A stretch of DNA of 64,000 nt. Source: Deltaproteobacteria bacterium (GTDB taxonomy: Bacteria; Myxococcota_A; Bradymonadia; REDH01). Positions 1 through 8,540 of this stretch are shown one piece after another. The notes below the pieces were generated by a model that made no database searches, was not told the origin of the DNA, and saw only the letters and a program-made list of their open reading frames with translations. Both the position numbers and the translations under genes were made by a program. The DNA is taken from assembly GCA_007693585.1 (NCBI GenBank), contig REDH01000065.1, forward strand, positions 1 to 64,000, in the 5' to 3' direction. Position 1 is the first letter of the stretch. Every line of letters starts with the position of its first letter.

Positions 1-744
1 GAGCCAGAACCACAGCCGGAGCCGGAACCCGAACCCGAGCCGGAACCCGAACCCGAGCCGGAGCCCGAGCCGGAACCCGAACCCGAACCGGAACCGGAAC
101 CCGAACCCGTGCGCGAGTCGAGAGCGGAGCCCCGGGACACCGATGAGTCCGCGGATGACCCCGAACCCGAGCGTGTCGTGGCGGCGGACGAACCTGCGGA
201 GGAGCCCGAACCGGACACACGGCCCATGCGCATCGGTCTCGAGGAGGACAGCTTCGTGGAGGAGGGTGAGGGTCCGCGCTTCGCGCTGGGGGACACGGCG
301 CGTGGCGGACGCCCGGATCGTCGGTCGCGTGATCCCGACGACACACGGAGACCGATCGAGCGTCGTGGCGACGAGTCGCGCGAGGGAACGGCGGACGGCG
401 TACCCGACGGACGCGGGGAGGAACCGGCTCCAGCCCGTCGCACGCGACGAGGCGCGACCGATCGACCGCCCCAGCTTCCCGGGCGTCCGCCGGAGTCGCG
501 GCGCTATCCGGACGTGGCGAACCGGCGCGGGATCGAGACCGACTGCCGGTACCGGGTCAGGGTCGGGACGGACGGGCGGGTCGCGGCGGTGCTGGAGATT
601 CGTTGTGTGGAACAGGGGCTCGGGTTCGAGGATGTCCTGCGGGACTATCTGCTGGAGGAGCTTCGCTTCCGGCCGGCGATTCGGGACGGCGAGCCGGTCG
701 AGGAGGAGTTCGTGAACACGCACCAGTTCCGCATTCCGCGGTGA
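1..744 (+). CDS. tonB: TonB-family energy transducer, 5' end outside the window
   Basis: This is the C-terminal part of a TonB-like protein, which carries energy from the inner membrane to outer-membrane receptors. The reading frame is open from base 1. Its first 36 codons encode 18 dipeptides, all Glu-Pro except one Gln-Pro, the classic stiff periplasm-spanning linker. A charged Arg/Asp/Glu-rich stretch follows, and the last 80 or so residues form a TonB C-terminal domain ([11 protein letters not shown], a DGRV turn, [13 protein letters not shown]). The N-terminal membrane anchor must lie upstream. The receptor gene begins 10 bases after the stop, so the two are probably one operon. Confidence 0.85.
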   Translation, partial: EPEPQPEPEPEPEPEPEPEPEPEPEPEPEPEPEPEPVRESRAEPRDTDESADDPEPERVVAADEPAEEPEPDTRPMRIGLEEDSFVEEGEGPRFALGDTARGGRPDRRSRDPDDTRRPIERRGDESREGTADGVPDGRGEEPAPARRTRRGATDRPPQLPGRPPESRRYPDVANRRGIETDCRYRVRVGTDGRVAAVLEIRCVEQGLGFEDVLRDYLLEELRFRPAIRDGEPVEEEFVNTHQFRIPR

Positions 745-754
745 TGGAGAGGCC

Positions 755-3511
755 ATGCAGCGAAATGGATTCCATGGGATTCGGCACCGACTGTGCGGAT
801 ACCCGTTCCCGCTCGTCACGGCCTGGGTGCTGCTCGCCGCGCCCTGGGGACTGACCTCCGCGAACGCGGGCGAGGTCATGGTGCCGGAGGTTCTCGACTC
901 GGTCGAGGCGGTCTATCCGGAGGAGGCCTTTGCTGCGGGCGTGGAGGCGGACGTGATCCTCGAGATCGAGATCACGGAGGAGGGGGAGGTCGTGTCGGTG
1001 GAGCCGCTCGAAATCGACCTCTTCGAGCCGGATCCGGACACGGGGGAGTGGATCGAGCGGCTGCTGGGTCCGGACGAAGATCCGTGGGGATTCTACCCGG
1101 CCGCGATCGAAGCGTTGTCCCGGTACCGGTTCAGACCGGCCCGCGTGGTGGACGAGGAGCATCCGGAGGGCCGTCCCATCCCTGTCGTGGTGTCCTGGCG
1201 GGTCGGGTTCGTCATCGAGGAGGTGGAGGAGACGCGCGAGGACGAAGACTTCGAGGAGGCGGACACGGTTGTGAGTGTCGACGAGGACGGCCCGGTCAAC
1301 CTGACCGGGCGGGCGCTGGAGCGGGGAACACGAGAGCGGATCGCGGCGGCCGTGGTCGCGGCGGAGCGGATCGACGGAGAGGAAGGGGAGGGGACCGTCT
1401 ACGTGGAGGCCCTGACGGATCAGGAGGGGCGCTTCAGCTTCCGCGGGCTTCCGCCGGGTCGGTATGTCCTCGTGGTGGAGGCCTCCGGCTATGAGCGAAC
1501 GCGAGCGGACGAGGAGGTGGTCGCCGGGGAGCGCACGCAGGTCACGTTCTTCATCGAGCGCGATGTGCGGGGCGGCGTCCCGGTGACCCGGACCGTGGCG
1601 GCGGAGCCGATGCGGGAGACAACACGGCGGTCGATCGAGGTGACGGAGATCAACCGGATCCCGGGAAACACGGGGGACGCGATTCGCGTGGTCCAGAACC
1701 TTCCCGGGGTGGCGAGGGCGAGCTTCGGTGGCGGGGACATCATCGTTCGGGGTTCGGCACCCGGCGACACCGTGTATCTCATTGACGGCGTGTTCATTCC
1801 CCAGCTGTACCACTTCGGGGGACTGCGGGCGGTGTTTCCGACGGACATCGTGGAGAGCATCGACTTCTATCCCGGGGCATTCAGCGCACAGTACGGGCGG
1901 GCCACCGGGGGGGTCCTGCAGGCGCGTACGAGAGCCCCACGAACGGATCGGCTCGCCGGTTATGTCGACACGAACGTCTTCGATACCGGCGTCTTCGTGG
2001 AAGGTCCCATCACGGATACGCTCTCCTTCCAGGTCGGCGCGCGTCGCTCGTACATCGACGCGCTTCTCGTCCCGTTCGCCGATACACTGGGACTGAACTT
2101 CACGACGGCACCGCGCTACTGGGACAGCCAGACCCGCCTGCACTGGCAGCCGCACCGCGACCACGAGCTGTCCCTGCTGGTGTACACGTCGGATGACCTG
2201 CTGGACCTTCTGCTGCAGGACGAGTCCGGTCTGGAGCCGGATCAGCGCGGCGGGATCCGGGCGCAGCTCTTCTTCCAGGGTGCGCTGCTCCGGGCGGACT
2301 CTCGGTTGAGCGACACCGTCCGAAACGAGTTCCGTTTCCAGGGCACGCGGCAGCGGCTGTCGTTCAGCCTGGGGGACGATATCTTCTTCAACCTCGACGG
2401 GCTGTTCTTCAACGTCCGCAACACCACCTCCTGGCAGGCGAGCGACAGGCTGACCCTGCGCGCGGGGATCGACAATCAGTTCGGGCCGGCCGAGCTGGAC
2501 ATTCGGGCCCCGCGGCCACCGCGGGAGGGAGAGGTCAGCACGGGCGAGGGGGACGACGAGCGGCTCGAGGTGGGGGCACGCGTGGCGACCTACGAGCCGG
2601 CGGCGTTCGCCGAGCTGGAGATCGCGCTGCTGGACAACCTTGTGGTGATCCCCGGCACGCGCCTCGAGTGGTATCGTTCGGTCGAGCGCTGGGCGCTGGA
2701 TGGTCGCCTCGCCGCGCGCTACGCGCTGACGGACGAGTGGACGCTGAAGGCCGGTGTGGGCACGTTCCACCAGGCCCCTTCGCCGGACGAGAGCGACCCC
2801 ACGCGAACCTTCGGCAACCCGGACCTTCGGCTGCCCTGGGCGATTCACTACGTGGGCGGAGTCGAGGCCAGCCTGTCGGACCGCTGGGAGCTGAACGCCG
2901 AGCTGTTCTGGAAGGATCTGCGCGACCGGGTGGCCCGCACGGACGCGGTCGTGGACACGCCCGGGGGGCCGCGGCCAGCGATCTACGACAACGCCGGCGT
3001 GGGTCGGGTCTACGGCCTGGAGTTGCTGATCCGGAGACAGCTTACGGAGCGGTTCTTCGGGTGGATGGCCTACACCCTCAGTCGCAGCGAACGCCGGGAT
3101 CGCCCGGGCGAGCCGTGGCGAGTGTTCGACTTCGACCAGACGCACATTCTCACCCTCCTTGGCTCGTACAACCTTCCCCGAAACTGGTCGGTGGGCGGAC
3201 GCTTTCGGCTGGTCACGGGAAACCCGTTCACGCCCATCCGCGGCGGCGTCTTCAACCCCTCCACCGACGACCATCTGGCCGTTCCCGGCGCGACCAACAG
3301 TGAGCGTCTGGGCACGTTCCACCAGCTCGACCTGCGGGTGGACAAGCGCTGGATCTTCGATCGGTGGACCCTGGGCGCCTACCTCGACCTCCAGAACGTC
3401 TACAACCGCATGAACGAGGAAGGAGTGCTCTACAACTACGACTTCACGGAGCGGGCCGCCTTCACCGGTCTCCCCATCATCCCGGCGTTCGGTCTCCGGG
3501 CGGAATTCTGA
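755..3511 (+). CDS. TonB-dependent outer-membrane receptor with N-terminal TonB-C-like and carboxypeptidase-regulatory domains
   Basis: 918 residues. A signal peptide ends at about residue 38 (SANA). Residues 45-155 resemble a TonB C-terminal domain (AVYPEEAFAAGVE, RYRFRPAR, then a PIPV strand). Residues 181-270 are a carboxypeptidase-regulatory-like beta-sandwich with DQEGRFSFRGLPPGRY. Residues 285-395 are the plug (VVQNLPGV, IIVRGSAPGDTVYLIDG, AQYGRATGGV). The remainder is a beta-barrel ending in a typical C-terminal strand with terminal Phe (FGLRAEF). GGAGAGG precedes the ATG by a few bases, fixing the start. The substrate cannot be inferred. A receptor carrying its own transducer-like domain is unusual. 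It lies between tonB and a lipoprotein gene on the same strand. Confidence 0.88.
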   Translation: MQRNGFHGIRHRLCGYPFPLVTAWVLLAAPWGLTSANAGEVMVPEVLDSVEAVYPEEAFAAGVEADVILEIEITEEGEVVSVEPLEIDLFEPDPDTGEWIERLLGPDEDPWGFYPAAIEALSRYRFRPARVVDEEHPEGRPIPVVVSWRVGFVIEEVEETREDEDFEEADTVVSVDEDGPVNLTGRALERGTRERIAAAVVAAERIDGEEGEGTVYVEALTDQEGRFSFRGLPPGRYVLVVEASGYERTRADEEVVAGERTQVTFFIERDVRGGVPVTRTVAAEPMRETTRRSIEVTEINRIPGNTGDAIRVVQNLPGVARASFGGGDIIVRGSAPGDTVYLIDGVFIPQLYHFGGLRAVFPTDIVESIDFYPGAFSAQYGRATGGVLQARTRAPRTDRLAGYVDTNVFDTGVFVEGPITDTLSFQVGARRSYIDALLVPFADTLGLNFTTAPRYWDSQTRLHWQPHRDHELSLLVYTSDDLLDLLLQDESGLEPDQRGGIRAQLFFQGALLRADSRLSDTVRNEFRFQGTRQRLSFSLGDDIFFNLDGLFFNVRNTTSWQASDRLTLRAGIDNQFGPAELDIRAPRPPREGEVSTGEGDDERLEVGARVATYEPAAFAELEIALLDNLVVIPGTRLEWYRSVERWALDGRLAARYALTDEWTLKAGVGTFHQAPSPDESDPTRTFGNPDLRLPWAIHYVGGVEASLSDRWELNAELFWKDLRDRVARTDAVVDTPGGPRPAIYDNAGVGRVYGLELLIRRQLTERFFGWMAYTLSRSERRDRPGEPWRVFDFDQTHILTLLGSYNLPRNWSVGGRFRLVTGNPFTPIRGGVFNPSTDDHLAVPGATNSERLGTFHQLDLRVDKRWIFDRWTLGAYLDLQNVYNRMNEEGVLYNYDFTERAAFTGLPIIPAFGLRAEF

Positions 3512-3524
3512 GGAGGAGCCGACG

Positions 3525-4454
3525 ATGCAACACCCGAGCAAGCCCATGATCCACCGGACCGTTCCGTTCGCCATCGGCACACTTCTGATGGCGCTCGGAT
3601 CGATGGCGTGTCTGGACACCGACTTCGAGCAGGCCTGGGAGCTCCGGAAGCTGCGCATCCTCGCCGTCGTAGCCACTCCGCCGGAGGTCGGGCCCGGGGA
3701 GGAGCTCCGGCTGGAAGCGCTGTCGTGGGCCCCCGAGGACGCACCGGTCTCGCACCATTGGGAGTTCTGCCTCGTGACAGGCGCCCCCGCGGATGGATAC
3801 CCCTGCGAAGCACTCCCGGGTGTCCCGGACCTCGATGGCCTCGACCCGCGGACCGGCGACCTTGTCACCCTCCTCAATCCCCTCGACGAAGCGATGACGG
3901 ACACCCTGTGCGAGGCGCTCGCCGGCTTCACGGGCGAGCCCTGCGTTCTCGGCGTGCCCATCATGGTGAGGCTGAGCGCGCGATCGGGAGAGGAGGAGCG
4001 GGTGAGTGTCCGGCAGGTGCTGCTGCTCACCGCGGCTGCCTCCGCCCGTCCCGACCGCAACCTCCCGCCCGAGGTTCCCGCGCTCACGTGGGATGGGCTG
4101 CCGCTCGGCCCGGAGGATCCGACGCCCGTGCCAACGCCAGCCGAGGGTGAGGACGTCCGTCTCCAGATCGCTGTCCCCGGGACAAGCGCGCAGTCCTTCG
4201 AGGATCCCCGCACGGGAGAGGAGCGCGTCGAGACGCTGACCGCATCGTGGTTCACCACCGCCGGTGAACTCGAGTTCCGGCGAACCTTCTTCGGACCCCG
4301 GGCGCCGATGGCCGAGCTGCAGCGCAATCGCCTGTCCCCGACGACCGCACGCCCCCTGGAGCCAGGCAGCACGCTCGACCTCGTGGTCGTTCTTCGCGAC
4401 AACCGCGGCGGCGTGGCTTCCATTCAGCGCAGGGTGCTTCTGGAGCACCGCTGA
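3525..4454 (+). CDS. Predicted lipoprotein downstream of the TonB-dependent receptor
   Basis: 309 residues with no enzyme motif that I recognise. The N terminus has an RT-containing basic region, a hydrophobic stretch and a lipobox-like GSMAC with Cys at about residue 29, so a lipid-anchored envelope protein is likely. The mature part opens with a beta-rich segment (LRILAVVATPPEVGPGEELRLEAL) of Ig-like character, and holds several Cys residues that could form periplasmic disulfides. A strong Shine-Dalgarno (AGGAGG) lies just before the ATG at 3525. The gene starts 13 bases after the receptor stop and is probably co-transcribed, so it may be an accessory surface lipoprotein. Function unknown. 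Confidence 0.75.
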   Translation: MQHPSKPMIHRTVPFAIGTLLMALGSMACLDTDFEQAWELRKLRILAVVATPPEVGPGEELRLEALSWAPEDAPVSHHWEFCLVTGAPADGYPCEALPGVPDLDGLDPRTGDLVTLLNPLDEAMTDTLCEALAGFTGEPCVLGVPIMVRLSARSGEEERVSVRQVLLLTAAASARPDRNLPPEVPALTWDGLPLGPEDPTPVPTPAEGEDVRLQIAVPGTSAQSFEDPRTGEERVETLTASWFTTAGELEFRRTFFGPRAPMAELQRNRLSPTTARPLEPGSTLDLVVVLRDNRGGVASIQRRVLLEHR

Positions 4455-4491
4455 ACAAAAAAGCAGTCCGGAATCTTGCAGGGGGCACAGG

Positions 4492-4513
4492 CGTTCAGGT
4501 ATACCACTGAACG
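4492..4513. repeat. Small inverted repeat before the 4544 gene
   Basis: CGTTCAG and CTGAACG form perfect 7-base arms around an 8-base spacer that contains GTATAC. It sits 38 bases after the lipoprotein stop and 30 bases before the next start. There is no T-tract, so it could be a weak terminator or an operator. Confidence 0.35.
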
Positions 4514-4543
4514 TCGGTTCCCTGCACTCCTGTTCCGGAGGAC

Positions 4544-5185
4544 ATGATGCTCGCACTCTCCGTACTGACCCGCACCCAGCCGTTCCGTTCCCCGTCAGCT
4601 CACGATGGGCCATGTTCCGGAGCGGACATGCGCCACGCCGCCACCCACAGCTCGGTGCTCGCCGGGGAGCGGTACGGCCGAGGTATCCTTCGCCCGATGG
4701 GAGGTCGTTCCAGCCTGGCGATCGTGGTTCGCGCCGCCGGCAACGAGCTCCTCGAGGTCTCCGCGCTCCGCCTGGATGATGACGGGTTCGGGAGCCTTCG
4801 CCTGGAAGTGAGGCGAGCCGACGTGACCGCCATCTCGACGGAGCTGCGCGATCTGATCGCGCGGGGAGCGGAAGCAGCGTGCATCGCCACGGATGGCAGT
4901 GCGGCCGCGGACGCGGTCGCCCGCCAGCTCACGGGCCGGGTGTCCCTGCGCACGGGAACGAGGGCGATCCGCCGGCACGCGAGGGCACGGCTGGGCCTGG
5001 AGTCGCTGCCGGGTGAGGGGAGGGCATACCGCGAGGTCCTGGCCGAACGATTCATGGACGGTTCCCCGGCGGCAGGCACGGCGCTTCGGGAGATGGCCGA
5101 GGTGGACTGCGCCACACTGATGCACCTTGCGGGGGAGGCACTGGCCACCGAGCGAACGGCACTTCATGTGGCCGTCGGCGCCTGA
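4544..5185 (+). CDS. Conserved-looking hypothetical protein
   Basis: I do not recognise this protein (up to 213 residues). Codons from about 4628 onward have the strong G/C third-position bias of neighbouring genes, so the frame is probably real. The start is uncertain. GGAGGA at 4537-4542 is only 1 base from ATG 4544 and 4 bases from ATG 4547, while internal ATGs at 4628 (MRHAAT) and 4697 (MGGRSS) are alternatives. From 4697 the protein is a compact alpha/beta-looking domain (LAIVVRAAGNELLEVSALRLDDDG). There is no signal peptide or membrane segment in the shorter forms. It converges on purM with a 17-base gap. Confidence 0.5.
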   Translation: MMLALSVLTRTQPFRSPSAHDGPCSGADMRHAATHSSVLAGERYGRGILRPMGGRSSLAIVVRAAGNELLEVSALRLDDDGFGSLRLEVRRADVTAISTELRDLIARGAEAACIATDGSAAADAVARQLTGRVSLRTGTRAIRRHARARLGLESLPGEGRAYREVLAERFMDGSPAAGTALREMAEVDCATLMHLAGEALATERTALHVAVGA

Positions 5186-5202
5186 GCGACGAGGACAGGA
5201 GC

Positions 5203-6288
5203 CTACGCGACCGGCTCCGTGGACAATCCTTCCAGGATCACGCCGCTGTCGTCACCCCGCGGCACCAGGACACCCACGGGAACGGCGTGCTCTCCGCACT
5301 GCCGCAGTGCCTTCTGGGCCTCGGCGACGCGATCCGGTCCGACGACGAGCGTCATCCCGATGCCCATGTTGAACACCCGGTACATCTCTTCCTCGGAGAC
5401 CTCGCCGATCGCGCTGATTCGCTCGAAGATCGGCTGACGCATGCCGCGCACCTCTCGCGTGTCGAAGCGGATGGAGAGATTCCCGGGCAGGGCCCGTTGC
5501 GGGTTCTCCCAAAGGCCGCCGCCGGTAATGTGCGCGAGGGCGTGGATGGGAACGTTCGCGTGCCGCAGGCTGTCGAGGAGCTTGGTGTAGATCCGGGTCG
5601 GTGTGAGCAGGACGTCGCCCAGAAGGTCCATGTCGGGCTCGAGCGCTTCATCGAGGGAGAGGCCGGCGCGTTCGAGGAGAACGCGACGCACGAGCGAAAA
5701 TCCATTCGAGTGCAGGCCGGAGGAAGGAATCGCGAGGACCACGTCACCGTCCTGACAGAGGGTACCGTCGATCCGCGTGGAGTCGGTGACCGCCCCGACC
5801 GCGAATCCGGCGAGGTCGTACTCCCCGTCGGCGTACATGCCAGGCATTTCGGCGGTCTCTCCCCCCATGAGCCAACAGCCTGCGAGTCTGCAGCCTTCGG
5901 CGACCCCGCGAACGACGTCCTCGGCCACGCCCGGGTCGAGTCGACCGGTCGCGAGGTAGTCGAGAAAGAAGAGCGGTCTGGCACCGGTGGTGAGGATGTC
6001 GTTGACGCACATCGCGACGCAATCGATCCCGATGGTGTCGTGCCGTCCGGTGGCAAAGGCGATGCGGAGCTTTGTACCGACGCCATCCGCCCCGGCCACC
6101 AGCGCGGGCGCATCGGCGCCGAAACCTGCTGCGGCGAGGTCGAACACGCCACCGAACCCACCGATTCCCCCGATGGCCCCCGGGATTCGCGTCGCCGCGG
6201 CGATCGGCCCGATTCGTCTGACCAGCTCGTCCCCGGCGTCGATGTCGACGCCTGCTGCACGGTACGCTTCGCTCTTGCCGCCACTCAT
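5203..6288 (-). CDS. purM: Phosphoribosylformylglycinamidine cyclo-ligase (AIR synthetase)
   Basis: PurM closes the imidazole ring of FGAM with ATP to give AIR, the fifth step of de novo purine synthesis, in the cytosol. The protein has 361 residues, close to the usual 345-350. It shows the PurM/ThiL signatures GADGVGTKL, the catalytic-core GGETAEMPGMY, SSGLHSNGFSL and HITGGGL. GGAGGG lies 7 bases before the ATG at 6288. It is transcribed alone on the minus strand, divergent from the glycosyltransferase gene at 6433 across about 145 bases. Confidence 0.95.
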   Translation of the reverse strand: MSGGKSEAYRAAGVDIDAGDELVRRIGPIAAATRIPGAIGGIGGFGGVFDLAAAGFGADAPALVAGADGVGTKLRIAFATGRHDTIGIDCVAMCVNDILTTGARPLFFLDYLATGRLDPGVAEDVVRGVAEGCRLAGCWLMGGETAEMPGMYADGEYDLAGFAVGAVTDSTRIDGTLCQDGDVVLAIPSSGLHSNGFSLVRRVLLERAGLSLDEALEPDMDLLGDVLLTPTRIYTKLLDSLRHANVPIHALAHITGGGLWENPQRALPGNLSIRFDTREVRGMRQPIFERISAIGEVSEEEMYRVFNMGIGMTLVVGPDRVAEAQKALRQCGEHAVPVGVLVPRGDDSGVILEGLSTEPVA

Positions 6289-6432
6289 GTCTCGGTCCCT
6301 CCGGCTGCCGGGTGGGTGTGTTCGGGTCGGCCCGGTGCGGGTGGCCGTTCAACGGCGGGCTCTGTACCGCATCGCGTCCGGACATGCTATGGCCCCGTTC
6401 GCCGGGGAGGGCCGATCAGTGGCGAGGTTCGC

Positions 6433-7131
6433 GTGCGCGTGGACGTGATCATTCCCTGCCTCAACGAGGAAGCCGCCATCGGAGGCGTCGTCCGCGGGAT
6501 CGAGGACGAACGCATCCGACAGGTCGTCGTCGTCGACAACGGCTCGACGGACGCCTCGGCGGCCCGGGCCGGCGAGGCGGGAGCCGTGGTCCTCTTCGAG
6601 GGCCGGCGCGGCTACGGACAGGCATGCCTGACGGGTCTGGACCATCTGGCGAGCGACCCGCCCGACGCGGTACTCTTCGTCGACGGCGATCAGGCGGACG
6701 ATCCGTCGGACATCCCTGTCCTCCTCGACAGGCTGGGGTCACCGGACCACGTCGACCTCGTGGTCGGAAGCCGCGCCACCGGTCCCCGTGAGCGAGGTGC
6801 GCTGCTTCCCCAGGCCCGGTTCGGCAATTGGCTCGCCACGAAGCTGATGCGTCGATTCTTCGGGGCACCCTTCACCGATCTCGGTCCGCTTCGGGTCATT
6901 CGCTGGGATGCCCTGCAACGGCTGGCGATGCAGGACCGGAACTACGGGTGGACCGTCGAGATGCAGGTGCGTGCCGTTCGTCGCGGCCTGCGCTGCGCCG
7001 AGGTTCCCGTCCACTACCGGCGGAGGGTCGGGCGGAGCAAGGTCTCCGGGACGCTCCGAGGGTCGGTGCGGGCCGGCACGGTCATTCTGCGGACGATCGT
7101 CCGGGAGGCCCTCGATGCACGCCGTCACTGA
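6433..7131 (+). CDS. Glycosyltransferase family 2 (dolichyl/polyprenyl-phosphate sugar synthase type)
   Basis: About 232 residues. The N-terminal Rossmann-like GT-A start (VDVIIPCLNEE), the VVDNGSTD motif and the acidic metal-binding VDGDQADDP identify a family 2 glycosyltransferase. The acceptor is probably a lipid carrier, though no membrane helices follow, so the enzyme would be soluble or peripheral. GTG at 6433 is chosen because GGCGAGG lies 5 bases upstream and the conserved fold begins directly after it. The frame stays open further upstream but matches nothing. The next gene overlaps by 17 bases and encodes a DUF2064 nucleotide-sugar-fold protein, a common partner of such GT2 enzymes. 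Confidence 0.8.
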   Translation: MRVDVIIPCLNEEAAIGGVVRGIEDERIRQVVVVDNGSTDASAARAGEAGAVVLFEGRRGYGQACLTGLDHLASDPPDAVLFVDGDQADDPSDIPVLLDRLGSPDHVDLVVGSRATGPRERGALLPQARFGNWLATKLMRRFFGAPFTDLGPLRVIRWDALQRLAMQDRNYGWTVEMQVRAVRRGLRCAEVPVHYRRRVGRSKVSGTLRGSVRAGTVILRTIVREALDARRH

Positions 7132-7834
7132 GCTGGGCAAACAGAGGCGTGTCCTCGCCATGATGGCCAAGGCCCCGCACCGTGGCGAGGTGAAGACCCG
7201 GCTGATCCCGGCGTGCACCGTCGGCGAGGCAGCCCTGCTGCAGCGGGCGTTTCTACTCGACCTGCTGGAGCACCCCTGGCCGGCGGTGGTAGAGCGGCAA
7301 CTGTGGCTCGCCGGACAGGACGAGACGCTCGAATCCGAGGCGATCGCCCTTGGCTGGGCGGTGCGCGCCCAGGGGGAGGGCGACCTGGGCGAACGGATGC
7401 GGGCCGTGTTCGTCTCCGAGGCACCTTCGGCGACCCTGGTGATCGGTGCGGACGTTCCGCACCTGCGGTCGGCGGACGTGGAGGGCGCGTGGGGAGCCAT
7501 CGAGGCGGGCTCGCTCGTGCTCGGCCCCGCAGTGGATGGGGGCTACTGGGCGATCGGCACATCCCGACCCGAAGCGTCCCTGTTCACGGGGATCCCATGG
7601 AGCACGTCACAGGTGCTGACCGCTACCATCGAGCGCGCGAACGCCCTCGAACTTCCCGTGACCTGCCTGCCTACCCGCCGCGATGTGGATGACGTTGCGG
7701 ACCTCGCGCGGCTGTGGCAACACTTGAACGAGTCGCGGACCGCGGCGGTGCGTCACACCCGGAGAGCCCTCGATGAGCTGCTCCGGACGTCGCCGCTGGC
7801 GGAGCGAATGGCCACGCCTCGCAAAGGGTCGTGA
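7115..7834 (+). CDS. TIGR04282/DUF2064-family glycosyltransferase-like protein
   Basis: 239 residues with a nucleotidyl/glycosyltransferase A-type fold: VLAMMAKAPHRGEVKTRLIP near the start (N-terminal nucleotide-binding loop of the family), then VIGADVPHL and GPAVDGGYWAIG. The family, related to CofC and MobA, is usually encoded beside GT2 enzymes as here, and its exact donor and acceptor are not established. CCGGGAGG lies upstream of ATG 7115, which overlaps the 3' end of the GT2 gene. The pair is probably translationally coupled and may act in glycosylation of a lipid or envelope polymer. That role is inference. Confidence 0.75.
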   Translation: MHAVTELGKQRRVLAMMAKAPHRGEVKTRLIPACTVGEAALLQRAFLLDLLEHPWPAVVERQLWLAGQDETLESEAIALGWAVRAQGEGDLGERMRAVFVSEAPSATLVIGADVPHLRSADVEGAWGAIEAGSLVLGPAVDGGYWAIGTSRPEASLFTGIPWSTSQVLTATIERANALELPVTCLPTRRDVDDVADLARLWQHLNESRTAAVRHTRRALDELLRTSPLAERMATPRKGS

Positions 7835-7876
7835 CCACAGCGTCACCGTCTGCCCCCAGCCTCACCCCACGGCATC

Positions 7877-8530
7877 ATGAGCAAAGCGTCCTCTTCGACC
7901 AGCGGTGGCACCCTGACCTACAAGGCGGGAGCCGAGATCTTCCGACAGGACGAGGCCGCCAGCCGGGTGTTCGTCATCAACGAAGGACACGTGCGCCTCG
8001 AACGACGGATCTTCCAGGAGCACTTCGTGCTCGAGAGTCTGGGTCCGGGAAGCATCATCGGGGAGGTCGCCCTCGTGCCGGACGCCACCTATCCCACCAC
8101 GGCAGTCGCCGTGGACGAGGTCAAGGTCATCGCCGTGCCGCGTGAGGACATGGAAGGGCGGATCCAGAAGAACCCCGACCTCGCCATGAAGATGGCCCGC
8201 AAGCTCGCCGTGCGCCTCGCGCAGTCGCACTTTCGACTCGCCAACTTCGCCCTGCGCAAGCCCGCCTCGCGCGTCATGCTCCAGCTCCGATTCGAGGCCG
8301 CGAGACGCGAGAGCCTGGATGGCGAGACCTTCGTTCCGCTCCCGTTCGACCTCCCCGAGGTGCTCGCCACCGAGCAGGCCACCGTCGAAGACGCCCTTCG
8401 CGCGCTCGCCCAGGAAGGCCTCATCGAACTCGATGGGGATGGGCGGTTCCGGATACACCGCATCGACGCCTTCGACCGGAAGCTCCACTACCTGGAGCTC
8501 GCCGATCGATTCGAGGGCGGATCGCGTTGA
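7877..8530 (+). CDS. CRP/FNR-family transcriptional regulator
   Basis: 217 residues: an N-terminal cyclic-nucleotide-binding-like beta-roll (residues about 10-115), a long dimerisation helix (120-150) and a C-terminal winged helix (EVLATEQATVEDALRALAQEGLI). In the phosphate-binding cassette, GEVALVPDATYPTTAVA lacks the Arg that contacts the cyclic phosphate in true cAMP/cGMP binders, so the ligand is probably something else or absent. There are no FNR-type N-terminal cysteines, so it is not an Fe-S sensor. It lies 42 bases after the DUF2064 gene and 10 bases before folC. Targets are unknown. Confidence 0.82.
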   Translation: MSKASSSTSGGTLTYKAGAEIFRQDEAASRVFVINEGHVRLERRIFQEHFVLESLGPGSIIGEVALVPDATYPTTAVAVDEVKVIAVPREDMEGRIQKNPDLAMKMARKLAVRLAQSHFRLANFALRKPASRVMLQLRFEAARRESLDGETFVPLPFDLPEVLATEQATVEDALRALAQEGLIELDGDGRFRIHRIDAFDRKLHYLELADRFEGGSR

Positions 8531-8540
8531 TCCACGGCCC

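Noticed and set aside
1-108. Short repeated units read as a possible CRISPR or tandem-repeat locus
   Set aside because: The repeat is only 6 bases and translates as Glu-Pro dipeptides in frame with TonB, so it is a coding repeat.
557-4423. 1288-residue minus-strand open frame opposite tonB, the receptor and the lipoprotein
   Set aside because: It lies fully opposite three genes with clear domains, has low-complexity content and no family motif. Long antisense frames are expected in DNA this GC-rich.
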